In this document: one piece after another, positions 1 to 7,529 of the stretch
Layout: the number at the start of each line of letters is the position of its first letter
Position numbering within the stretch: position 1 is the stretch's first letter
NCBI GenBank assembly: GCA_019136175.1
Contig: JAGVUS010000340.1
Span: forward strand, 1 to 19,951
Reading direction: 5' to 3'
Length of the DNA: 19,951 nt
Source of the DNA: Chloroflexota bacterium
GTDB lineage: Bacteria > Chloroflexota > Anaerolineae > Anaerolineales > Anaerolineaceae
Program-made: the position numbers and the translations under genes
Notes under the pieces: model-generated
The model's database searches: none
Seen by the model: the letters and a program-made list of their open reading frames with translations, nothing else
What the model was told of the DNA's origin: nothing

Positions 1-567
1 GTGACGGTCAAGATCCTCAGCATGCTCTTTTTGAAAAGCTTTCAGCGCTTTTTGATCCCGGTTGCGGAGGGGCTGTGCCCATTCACTCCAGGAGCGACCG
101 CCTTCGGATTCTTTGATTGCCATAAAAAGCGAAAAATCCGCCAGCCAATAGGCGTTATCAGATTTGAATTTCTCCAGTTCATCAGCAAATGGATTGGGAC
201 TTAACTTCTGGTATCGTTTAAATGCCCGGTCCAATAATTTCAACTTCCATTCAATGACTGGACCAAAATCCACGTGGTCATCCGGGAATTCCGGACGATC
301 TGCCAGGTCTGTGCGGGATAGTAATCCATCCTGTTGGAGCAGCACCGGGCTGATCAGATAGGGATTTCCTGCAAATGCCGAAAAACACTGGTAGGGAGAG
401 TCTCCATAACCGGTTGGACCAAGAGGAAGAATCTGCCACAGGGCACAGCCTGTTTCCTGTAAAAAGTCGAGCCACTGGAAACACTCGGGACCAAGATCAC
501 CAATCCCATCGGGACCCGGCAGGCTGGTTGGATGCAGTATGATGCCTGAAGCGCGATTAAAGTTCAT
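1..567 (-). CDS. malQ: 4-alpha-glucanotransferase (amylomaltase), N-terminal part, cut by window edge
   Basis: Transfers alpha-1,4-glucan segments between maltooligosaccharides (GH77) in the cytoplasm and so remodels glycogen-derived chains. Only the first 189 codons lie in the window; the frame stays open to base 1. The N-terminus is diagnostic for the family: a GIILHPTSLPGPDGIGDLG stretch at residues 8-26, then LWQILPLGPTGYGDSPYQ and SAFAGNPYLI near residues 43-72, which form the start of the GH77 barrel. The catalytic acids lie beyond the window. The ATG at 567 is preceded by GGAG about 8 nt upstream. It overlaps the end of glgC by 11 nt, so translation is probably coupled to the glycogen synthesis genes. 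Identification is firm; completeness cannot be judged. Confidence 0.95.
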   Translation of the reverse strand, partial: MNFNRASGIILHPTSLPGPDGIGDLGPECFQWLDFLQETGCALWQILPLGPTGYGDSPYQCFSAFAGNPYLISPVLLQQDGLLSRTDLADRPEFPDDHVDFGPVIEWKLKLLDRAFKRYQKLSPNPFADELEKFKSDNAYWLADFSLFMAIKESEGGRSWSEWAQPLRNRDQKALKAFQKEHAEDLDRH

Positions 568-1816
568 GGGGTTTTCTCCGTGTTTGGATATATGCTCCCG
601 AAGGTACCAGGTTGGACTCGTAATCTGATTCACAAACATCCGTCCAGATGATGGCACCCGGTTGGACAATCGAATCCGCTGGGATGGTGGAATTTTTACC
701 CACCATGGTAATTGTGACTGCATCCGGTTGAATGGCTCCCAGCTGGACCCCATTTAGAATTTTTGCGCGTTTGTCAGTGATGGCTCGTTGGACGGTTGCC
801 GCCTGACCAACCAGGGTATCCGTGAGGAGAATGGATTCCTCCACAATTGCCCCAGATCGTATGGTGGTGCCTGGTCCCAAAACGGAACGTATGACTCGTG
901 CACCTGGTTCAATCGTACAGCCATCACAAACCAGGCTATCCGATATTTCTGCGGTACGATGGATCCGGGCGGGTGGACGTTCCTCCGTGCGGGTATGGAT
1001 CACCCAACGGGGGTTGTAAAGATCGAATGCAGGAGGAGTGCAGAGTAAATCCATGTGGGCTTCCCAGTAGGAATTGACAGTTCCCACATCCACCCAATAA
1101 CCATCAAATGGATAGGCATACACAGCATCACCGCTGGATACCATTTGGGGGATGATGTCTTTACCGAAATCATGGGATGAATCCCGATTATCATGATCTT
1201 CCCAGAGCAATCTGTCCAGATCAGCCTTGTTAAAAACATAGACCCCCATATTTGCCAGGTTGGATGGGGGATTGGCTGGTTTTTCCACAAAGGAAGTGAC
1301 TTTCATGTTGGAATCCACACCAACAATTCCAAAGCGGGAGGCTTCGGATACTGGAACCTGGATGGTTGCCATGGTCAATTTGGCATGGTGGTCCAGGTGA
1401 TACTGGATCATGCTGGAATAATCCATTGAATAAATGTGGTCTCCGGAAAGAATTAACACCAGTTCCTTCTCGCCGCGCTTGATAAAAGTAAAATTTTGTT
1501 GAATGGCATCGGCAGTGCCAACAAACCAGCTTGCCGAAGGGGATTTGTAAGGGGTAAATATGCGGACTCCGCCGGTAAAATCACGATTCAGATCCCAGGG
1601 ACCGCCAGCTCCAATGTGCTCAATCAGGGAATGGGGACGGTATTGGGCAACAATCATTACGTCAAACAGGCTGGAGTTCACACAATTGGAGAGTGTGAAA
1701 TCGATGATCCGGTACTTTCCGGCAAAAGGTACCGCCGGTTTGGTGCGTTTGGCGGTCAATACGCCAAGACGTGTCCCTTCGCCACCTGCCAGAATAATCG
1801 CTCGTGTTTTTAACAT
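557..1816 (-). CDS. glgC: Glucose-1-phosphate adenylyltransferase (ADP-glucose pyrophosphorylase)
   Basis: Makes ADP-glucose and pyrophosphate from ATP and glucose-1-phosphate, the committed step of bacterial glycogen synthesis. The 419-residue length is normal. Visible motifs are the nucleotidyltransferase loop LAGGEGTRL (9-17) followed by KRTKPAVPF, GTADAIQQN (100-108), SGDHIY (124-129), FVEKP (176-180) and DGYWVDVGT (238-246). The remaining C-terminal part has the irregular hexapeptide pattern of a left-handed beta-helix, which in this family contributes to oligomerisation and allosteric control. The ATG overlaps the glgA stop by 7 nt (ATGTTAA), and a GGAG element lies inside the end of glgA. 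The 3' end overlaps the malQ start by 11 nt. Confidence 0.97.
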   Translation of the reverse strand: MLKTRAIILAGGEGTRLGVLTAKRTKPAVPFAGKYRIIDFTLSNCVNSSLFDVMIVAQYRPHSLIEHIGAGGPWDLNRDFTGGVRIFTPYKSPSASWFVGTADAIQQNFTFIKRGEKELVLILSGDHIYSMDYSSMIQYHLDHHAKLTMATIQVPVSEASRFGIVGVDSNMKVTSFVEKPANPPSNLANMGVYVFNKADLDRLLWEDHDNRDSSHDFGKDIIPQMVSSGDAVYAYPFDGYWVDVGTVNSYWEAHMDLLCTPPAFDLYNPRWVIHTRTEERPPARIHRTAEISDSLVCDGCTIEPGARVIRSVLGPGTTIRSGAIVEESILLTDTLVGQAATVQRAITDKRAKILNGVQLGAIQPDAVTITMVGKNSTIPADSIVQPGAIIWTDVCESDYESNLVPSGAYIQTRRKPHEL

Positions 1817-3279
1817 GGCTCTCGCTCCTGTAAATTAAGATAGATTTCGGCATAGGCACGTGCAGATTGTTTCCAGGAGAAATCCTGGGTCATCCCGCGA
1901 ATTTGCATTGCCTGCCAGGCTGGTCGATTGGGATACATCGCCAAAGCCCTTAACAAAGCAACGGTAAAAGCAGCCGGGGATGCCTCTTTGAAAAGGTACC
2001 CATTTCCACCCCCCGGTTCCCGATTATCTCGGATGGTGTCCTTCAGCCCGCCTGTCTCGCGGGCGACTGGTACACAACCGTACCGCATGGCAATCATCTG
2101 GGCAAGTCCACAAGGTTCATAACGAGATGGCATGAGCAGCATGTCTCCACCAGCATACATCCGATGGGAAAGCAGCAGGTCAAAGCGGATGGCTGCCCGG
2201 ACCCGGTCCGGCAATTCAACTTCTAGGCTGCGGGCGGCACTCTCCAGCAAGGGATCACCTGTTCCGAGTAGAATTGCCTGCCATGGTTGATCGGTCACCA
2301 TGCGTAAGCCTTCAATTGCCAGATCCATGCCTTTTTGGTTATCGATCCGACCGATCATGATCAGGAGGGGGATATTTGGTGAATATGGTAGTTGAAACTC
2401 TTCCAACAGGGATTTCTTGTTAATCAACCGTTGATCGAGTTCAGATACAGAGAAATTTCCTGCCAGGGCTGTATCCGTGGAAGGATCCCAGCCTTTCTCG
2501 TCAATGCCATTGAGTATGCCGGAGATGCAATCGGACCGGGTTTTTAGAAAATCCTGCAACCCGCAACCAAATTCCGGAGCAAGAATTTCCTGGGCATAAG
2601 TGGGGGAAACGGCGATAATGTGATCGGCTGCCAGCAATCCAAGTGGGAGAGGAAAGGAGCGCGCCCAGACTGGAAGACGATCATCGGTTGCCGGGGGGAT
2701 GCCAAAGGAACGAACAACGGTTTCTGCTCCCCCTCCCATGAATGGGAGGTTGTGGATGGACAAAACCGACTTGATGCGGGCGTAGCTGGAAGATGTCTTG
2801 CGGCGGTTGGCAAGTTCGTATGCAGCAATGGCAGTGTGCCAGTCATTGAAGTGGAGGATATCAGGTTTCCAATCGAGGCGCGTTGCCAGTTCCAGGGAAG
2901 CCAGCGAGAAGAAAATATACTTTTCTCCATCTTCGATGGGATTGGTGCTGTAAACCGTGGTGCCAGAAAGGATTGGTGGACCTTCAATCAGGTACACAGG
3001 CATCTGGTTGATTGTGGTCATAAACACCCGGGCGGGGATCGGTCCGGATGGGTGAGGCACCTGGAAATTACCAATCAATTGCAAATCGGGAAGGCGGTGG
3101 GTTATGACTGAATGGAATGGAATTACAAGGCGGACATCAATGGCTCTGCCTCCTGCATCGTTAAGAGGGAGTGATCTTAATGCGCGGGGAAGGGACCCGG
3201 CTACATCTCCCAGCCCGCCGACCTTAACCAATGGTTCTGCTTCTGCTGAAACAAACAGGACATTCAGTGGATCTGGCAT
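1810..3279 (-). CDS. glgA: Glycogen synthase, ADP-glucose dependent (GT5)
   Basis: Elongates alpha-1,4-glucan chains using ADP-glucose. The 489 residues match a GT5 GT-B enzyme. The N-terminal ADP-glucose loop KVGGLGD is at 19-25, and NDWHTA at 145-150. The C-terminal Rossmann domain has IGRIDNQKG (309-317), the catalytic SRYEPCGL region (385-392), and ETGGLKDT (408-415) followed by the G-N-G turn near 425-427. The start is well supported: AGGAAAGGGG lies a few nt upstream of the ATG, overlapping the end of the amidohydrolase-CYTH gene 14 nt away. It is followed by glgC with a 7-nt overlap, so GlgC product and GlgA substrate are encoded as a coupled pair. No branching enzyme gene is visible in the window. 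Confidence 0.97.
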   Translation of the reverse strand: MPDPLNVLFVSAEAEPLVKVGGLGDVAGSLPRALRSLPLNDAGGRAIDVRLVIPFHSVITHRLPDLQLIGNFQVPHPSGPIPARVFMTTINQMPVYLIEGPPILSGTTVYSTNPIEDGEKYIFFSLASLELATRLDWKPDILHFNDWHTAIAAYELANRRKTSSSYARIKSVLSIHNLPFMGGGAETVVRSFGIPPATDDRLPVWARSFPLPLGLLAADHIIAVSPTYAQEILAPEFGCGLQDFLKTRSDCISGILNGIDEKGWDPSTDTALAGNFSVSELDQRLINKKSLLEEFQLPYSPNIPLLIMIGRIDNQKGMDLAIEGLRMVTDQPWQAILLGTGDPLLESAARSLEVELPDRVRAAIRFDLLLSHRMYAGGDMLLMPSRYEPCGLAQMIAMRYGCVPVARETGGLKDTIRDNREPGGGNGYLFKEASPAAFTVALLRALAMYPNRPAWQAMQIRGMTQDFSWKQSARAYAEIYLNLQEREPC

Positions 3280-3293
3280 CGCCTGCCCCTTTC

Positions 3294-5276
3294 CTAGTCA
3301 AAATCGTTTTGAATCATGTCCAGGTAGTCATGGGTGGTGGCTTGCTGCGAACTTTCACCTAACAGTTGGATTAATTCTACAGCCAATTGCGATTTATTGC
3401 GTGCATCCTGCCTGCTCCAGGTTCGGCTCTTGATCTCCAAAAAATAACCGAGGTCTGGCTTGGTTACATGATCAACATTGATGAAGAATTCGGTTTTATG
3501 AAAACGAACCAGGTAGCGGAAGCGTTCTTTTTCAATTTCAAATTCTGCCGCAGGTTTGAAATATTCCCGGTAAAATCTGGCGGTATGGGTGGCGGGTGCA
3601 AGGAACCGGCTGCGGGAAAGCAATACTTTCTGCGGAAGTTCAGCTTCCCGGGCTGGACCAATGTGTGTCAGGCGGTTGCGGGTGTTGGTTGTATTGCCGC
3701 GTTCGTCAATAAAATGATCCTCCCGGTAGCGGATATATCCCTGGGATGGATCGGAAAAACTGAAGTAAGTGTCGTATTGGCGGTAGTGACGGTGCCGGAT
3801 GATTTCAATGGCAGGGTTGTGCAGTGCTTTAAATACACTTTCCGGATTGTTAATGGATACCTTTGCCTGGATTTCGTACGACTCTTCTTCCATGGCACCA
3901 CCAATGGCAACCAGCTTGGAGAGGACGGACTGTTCCCGAATGGCAAGGAATTGATCGATTTTGTGGGCAACTGCCTGTCCCTGGATCATTAGTTCTGCTT
4001 CGTTGAGTGTGAGTAGTTGCTGGTTGCGCATCAACCACTGACCATTGACCATTACATCGGTGACATCGGTGGATTTGGCGGCATAAACGAGTTGTGCATA
4101 AATCCCATTTGGATCCCGGTAAAACCTGGGCATGTTATGGAGGGAACCAATCTGAATCAGGATTAAATCCGCCCGTTTCCCGGGGGTCAGGGATCCCGTG
4201 ATATCCCCCACATGAATTGCATTTGCACCCATCCGGGTTGCCATCAGTAAAGTGGTGACAGCCGGGAGGGTGGTTGGATCACCGGACGTTCCCTTGGCAA
4301 GGAAGGTGGTGAGACGGATTTCCTCAAACATATCATGATCGTTGTTGGAGGCTACTCCATCAGTTCCAATTCCTACATTTAGCCCAAGCTCAATCATCCG
4401 TTTTACAGGAGCAACACCGGAGGAAAGCTTGAGATTGGAGGATGGATTATGCGCCACACCCACATTCGAATGTTTCAACGTCCTCATTTCACCTTCGTCT
4501 ATGTGGACACAATGGGCTGCGATAACTTTTGCCTCGAATAAGTTCAATTTCTTCACGTAAGGAACCACAGGCATGCCCTGTTCGGCGCGCATTGCTTCAA
4601 CTTCGGATGCGGTTTCTGAAATGTGGATATGCAATGGTACGTCATATTCCAATGCCAGGTCCCGGCACGCCAGTAATATTTCGGGCGTGCAGGTGTATGG
4701 AGCATGTGGGGCAACTGCCGGGACGATCAATGGGTGATTCTTCCATCGTTGGATAAACTCCCGGGTTGCCGCCAGTGAATCTTCGTAAAACTGGGCATCC
4801 GGGGTGGGAAACTTGAGGACAGATTCTGCCAGAACAGCCCGCAAGCCAGCCTGGGCAGTCGCGATAGCAACATCCTCTTCAAAGTAGTACATGTCTGCAA
4901 AACAGGTAATCCCGCTGCGAATCATTTCTGCGCAGCCAAGCAGTGTTCCCAATTGAACAAACTCTGGTGAGACGAACTCGCGTTCAACGGGCATCATGTA
5001 CCCAAGAAGCCAAACGTCCAATCGAAGATCATCTGCCAGCCCCCGGAGAAGTGTCATGGGAACATGGGTGTGAACGTTTACCAGTCCGGGCATCAGAATA
5101 TTTCCATGGCAGTCGATGATTTCCCTGGCAACATAATTTTCTGAAATTGCAGTGGCAGTATCCACGGCAACGATTGAATCTCCGCGGATCGCCACCGCCC
5201 CAGGATTAAACTGGGCGAGGGACTCATCCATCGTAAGAACGTGGGCGTTGGTGAGTATGAGATCAACTTGTTGCAT
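3294..5276 (-). CDS. Amidohydrolase (MtaD/SsnA-like deaminase) fused to a C-terminal CYTH-like domain
   Basis: Residues 1 to about 445 form a cytosolic metal-dependent amidohydrolase of the type that deaminates 5'-methylthioadenosine, S-adenosylhomocysteine or related purines. The first metal pair is NVHTHVP (H69, H71). Other likely ligands or catalytic residues are H191 in APHAPYT, H216/H218 and E221 in HIHISE, H255, and D306 in GIGTDGVASNN. It ends with the usual composite beta domain (GSLTPGKRADLILI). About 200 extra residues (465-660) resemble a CYTH/triphosphate-tunnel fold: YEIQAKV (an ExExK-like start with Q for the second Glu), a YDTYF segment, paired basics in YIRYRED, and FLEIKSR. 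That assignment is by pattern only. I chose the ATG at 5276 because AAAGGA sits 8-9 nt upstream; an in-frame ATG at 5312 would overlap cinA and lacks such a site. The substrate is unknown. Confidence 0.85.
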   Translation of the reverse strand: MQQVDLILTNAHVLTMDESLAQFNPGAVAIRGDSIVAVDTATAISENYVAREIIDCHGNILMPGLVNVHTHVPMTLLRGLADDLRLDVWLLGYMMPVEREFVSPEFVQLGTLLGCAEMIRSGITCFADMYYFEEDVAIATAQAGLRAVLAESVLKFPTPDAQFYEDSLAATREFIQRWKNHPLIVPAVAPHAPYTCTPEILLACRDLALEYDVPLHIHISETASEVEAMRAEQGMPVVPYVKKLNLFEAKVIAAHCVHIDEGEMRTLKHSNVGVAHNPSSNLKLSSGVAPVKRMIELGLNVGIGTDGVASNNDHDMFEEIRLTTFLAKGTSGDPTTLPAVTTLLMATRMGANAIHVGDITGSLTPGKRADLILIQIGSLHNMPRFYRDPNGIYAQLVYAAKSTDVTDVMVNGQWLMRNQQLLTLNEAELMIQGQAVAHKIDQFLAIREQSVLSKLVAIGGAMEEESYEIQAKVSINNPESVFKALHNPAIEIIRHRHYRQYDTYFSFSDPSQGYIRYREDHFIDERGNTTNTRNRLTHIGPAREAELPQKVLLSRSRFLAPATHTARFYREYFKPAAEFEIEKERFRYLVRFHKTEFFINVDHVTKPDLGYFLEIKSRTWSRQDARNKSQLAVELIQLLGESSQQATTHDYLDMIQNDFD

Positions 5277-5304
5277 GTTGAGATCCTTTCTGTTGATTGG
5301 AATG

Positions 5305-6410
5305 TTATGCAATATTGCGCCGGACGAAATCCAACGCTGTGTTCACAGCCCAGGCGGTGCCCATTTGGGCGGGTCCACCATAGGAGCGGTGCAATTCATA
5401 CAATCCTTCGGGGGTGATCAGGAATGCCCACATGTTCTGCTGCCACTGACCGGGGATGAAATTAGTCTCCTTAAAAGTTGTTTCATCTTCGGCAGTGGGT
5501 TGAATCAGAGCGTTGGTTTGGATTCCGGCACGTTCCAGCCTTCGCACCAACTCGCTACCCAGCCCGCCTTCCACTACGGTCAGGGAATGTCCCAGCACTT
5601 CCATGCGCGTTGCAATCAGGCTTTCCAGAGTGTCCTCATTCTGACCGTAAATGGCGTTTCCCACCCGCTGGCGGATGACCTGACCCAACTCATCCAGCAT
5701 TTTCTGCGCATCTTCGATGGAATTTGCCTTGGCGGTAATCCGGATATCAATTTGACCAGCATGGGCGGATAACCCAATAACCCAACCGTGGGATTGGATA
5801 ATTTCTCAAGGTCGCCAATCATTTCGTCCAGTTGGGATTCTCCCAGTCCAGCACAGTGCAGCACAAGCGCTTGTATCGTGCCTTTGAGATCAAATTTTTC
5901 CTTCAAATATGGAAGAATGACATTTTCCATCAGGAATTCCATTTCCCGCGGAACACCGGGCAGGCTGATAATTACGCTTCCGCCTGTTTCTGTAATGAAG
6001 GCAGGTGCCGTACCGACCAAATTCTCCACAGGAATGGATCCTTGCGGAATGTATGCCTGGCGTTTGTTGTTTTCGGTTGCCTGTCGACCAAATCGTTCAA
6101 ATCTTGCCTGGATTTGCCCCCATAATTCCGGGCGGTATTCCAGGGGAACATTGACAGCCAGGGCAACAGCCTGCCTGGTGGGATCGTCAACCGTGGGTCC
6201 CAATCCGCCGGTGGTAATGATAATTTGCGCACGTGTGAGGGCTTCCCGCAATGCCTGGGCAATCCGTTCGGCATTATCTCCGATAATAGCTGTCCGAAAC
6301 AGGTCGATTCCAGTATCGCGCAGATGACGGGCAATGTAGCGGGTGTTGGTGTCTTGTATTTCGCCGAGCAATAACTCGGTTCCAAGTGCAATGATTTCTG
6401 CTGTTGGCAT
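5305..6410 (-). pseudogene. cinA: CinA-family protein, frameshifted by an 8-bp tandem duplication
   Basis: CinA proteins join a MoaB-like domain (ADP-ribose pyrophosphatase activity in characterised members) to a nicotinamide-nucleotide amidase domain. The N-terminal frame starts at the ATG at 6410, preceded by GAGGAAA, and shows ALGTELLLGEIQDTNT, TTGGLGPTVDDPTRQA and SLPGVPREM. After NPTVGL it runs into a wrong frame and stops at 5616. The true continuation (SAHAGQIDIRITAKA, then GNAIYGQNEDTLESL) is in another frame down to 5305. Removing one copy of the TTGGGTTA repeat at 5770-5785 restores one frame of exactly 366 codons including the stop. The amidase part is short (about 105 residues) and lacks the SCTGG active-site motif, having VVEGGLGSEL instead. 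It may be a real pseudogene, a slippage-prone allele, or a sequencing error. Confidence 0.85.
5770..5785. repeat. Perfect 8-bp tandem duplication inside cinA
   Basis: Plus-strand TAACCCAA occurs twice in a row, 5770-5777 and 5778-5785. Two copies shift the cinA reading frame; one copy restores it and gives the family-like sequence NPTVGLSAHAG. This is the direct cause of the break. Confidence 0.9.
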
Positions 6411-6427
6411 TGTTTTCCTCGATACCT

Positions 6428-7024
6428 TTAATTTGGATTGATGCACGCCTCAACTTCGGCGCGCAACGTTTGCATGGGAATGAATAATTTGGAGGACTTG
6501 TTGTCATCATTTAAATCCCGGATGACATCCAGGACACATTGGTACAATTGTTCAGGAGAAAGTCCGGAACGATTTACCAGGATACCGGAGTGGGACGATG
6601 AAAGAAAAGGATGGGTGATGATGACCAGTCTGCCATCATCCGAAGCCAGCCTGGCAGCTGGAATGGGGTCAAATGTACAGCTTAAGTCGAAAATGACGGG
6701 GATGGAGGCATTCTCCAGCAACCGGTTGTATGCCTGCCGGGCAGGTTCCGGCAGCCCCATGCTATCCTCTATGGACCATTCCACTGGATGATTCTTGACA
6801 TCATGGTTCTGCTTCAGTGCAGATTGTAGATCATCCCATTGTTCCATTGATGATGGGCAGGCGGGATCTCCTATTGGCATGACAACCCCCAGGGTCAGCT
6901 GATCATCCTTTTGAAGCGTAATGCAGAAAAGAGGATCCTTGCAGGATAATTGCTGGCAGCCGGCAAGGCTAAAACTGAAGAAAAGCAAAAGGGACAAATT
7001 CAGCACATGTCGATTTGAAGGCAT
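6428..7024 (-). CDS. Small lipoprotein resembling one lobe of a type I solute-binding protein
   Basis: The 198-residue product begins with a lipoprotein signal peptide: basic start, hydrophobic stretch 8-20, and lipobox LAGC with Cys at 23, so it is probably membrane-anchored outside the cytoplasm. After the signal, LTLGVVMPIGDPACPSSMEQWDDLQSAL looks like the first strand and helix of branched-chain amino-acid type binding proteins. IEDSMGLPEPARQAYNRLLE followed by a VIFDLSC-type strand and VIITHPF also fit that fold. Such proteins usually run near 400 residues with two lobes, so this looks like a single N-terminal lobe. No second lobe follows in any frame; the next gene begins 17 nt downstream. 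It heads the minus-strand gene run. No strong ribosome binding site is seen. The fold assignment is tentative and the function is unknown. Confidence 0.75.
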   Translation of the reverse strand: MPSNRHVLNLSLLLFFSFSLAGCQQLSCKDPLFCITLQKDDQLTLGVVMPIGDPACPSSMEQWDDLQSALKQNHDVKNHPVEWSIEDSMGLPEPARQAYNRLLENASIPVIFDLSCTFDPIPAARLASDDGRLVIITHPFLSSSHSGILVNRSGLSPEQLYQCVLDVIRDLNDDNKSSKLFIPMQTLRAEVEACINPN

Positions 7025-7084
7025 TGATAATCCATGGAAAAATAATCACCTGGGGAAAAAAGGTGCCTCCGCCAAGTTTGAGAT

Positions 7085-7093
7085 AGTGTAGCA
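7085..7093 (-). promoter_or_regulatory. Candidate extended -10 for the lipoprotein-led minus-strand operon
   Basis: On the minus strand TGC-TACACT lies about 60 nt upstream of the lipoprotein start, matching the TGn extended -10 pattern. No convincing -35 is present at 16-18 nt. The 7025-7157 gap separates divergent genes, so promoters must lie here, but this specific site is weak. Confidence 0.3.
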
Positions 7094-7153
7094 CAAATCC
7101 AATGAAACGGGGAATGATGTCACATAAAAGGATCATTCACCGATATTGTGGGT

Positions 7154-7159
7154 TAAAAT
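7154..7159 (+). promoter_or_regulatory. Candidate -10 for leaderless yraN-miaA transcript
   Basis: TAAAAT lies 7 nt before the ATG at 7167, the spacing expected if transcription begins at the start codon itself. No Shine-Dalgarno precedes either possible ATG (7158 or 7167). No clear -35 is seen, so this is a suggestion only. Confidence 0.3.
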
Positions 7160-7166
7160 GGTTCTC

Positions 7167-7529
7167 ATGGATAAAAAACAGATTGGGCAATGGGGAGAAA
7201 ACAGGGCTGCGGAATTTCTGCAGGAGAAGGGGTATGAGATCATTGCGCGAAATCAGCGTACGCCTTACGGTGAATTGGACCTTGTAGTGCGATCTGCGGA
7301 TGAAATCATTTTCGTTGAGGTTAAGACGCGCACCAGCAGGCGGTATGGTTATCCCGAAGAGGCGGTTACACCCCGGAAACGGGAGCACTTATTAAATGCG
7401 ATTGCCTGCTTTTTACAGGAACATCCAGAATGGGAACAACCCTGGCGGGTGGATGTAATTGCAATTGAGGGGAATCCTGATGAGAGCTGTCCAAGGATCA
7501 CATGGTTTGAAAATGCAATCCGAGCCTAA
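7167..7529 (+). CDS. yraN: YraN/UPF0102 family nuclease-fold protein
   Basis: A 120-residue protein of the UPF0102 family, which has the PD-(D/E)XK restriction-endonuclease fold and is proposed to act on DNA. Its role is not settled. It shows the family order: an IGQWGENRAAEFLQEKGY helix at 6-23, YGELDLV (34-40) and FVEVKTR (49-55), giving the E/D...E-x-K metal site, and a C-terminal WRVDVIAIE strand (93-101). The start is uncertain: ATG at 7158 and TTG at 7146 are in frame upstream, and none has a ribosome binding site. I prefer 7167 because it begins at the conserved part. It is followed by miaA with a probable 50-nt overlap, so both are likely one transcript. The gene diverges from the lipoprotein operon. 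Confidence 0.9.
   Translation: MDKKQIGQWGENRAAEFLQEKGYEIIARNQRTPYGELDLVVRSADEIIFVEVKTRTSRRYGYPEEAVTPRKREHLLNAIACFLQEHPEWEQPWRVDVIAIEGNPDESCPRITWFENAIRA

Noticed and set aside
3387..3992. 201-residue open frame on the plus strand
   Set aside because: Antisense to the CYTH-like region of the fusion gene, no ribosome binding site or family pattern; a shadow of real coding sequence.
5152..5772. 206-residue open frame on the plus strand
   Set aside because: It runs antisense to the start of the amidohydrolase gene and the end of cinA, has no recognisable domain, and the opposite strand clearly codes conserved proteins.
5616..6410. CinA as a deliberately short protein or programmed frameshift
   Set aside because: The out-of-frame tail is not family-like, there is no slippery heptamer or pseudoknot pattern, and an exact 8-bp duplication explains the break.
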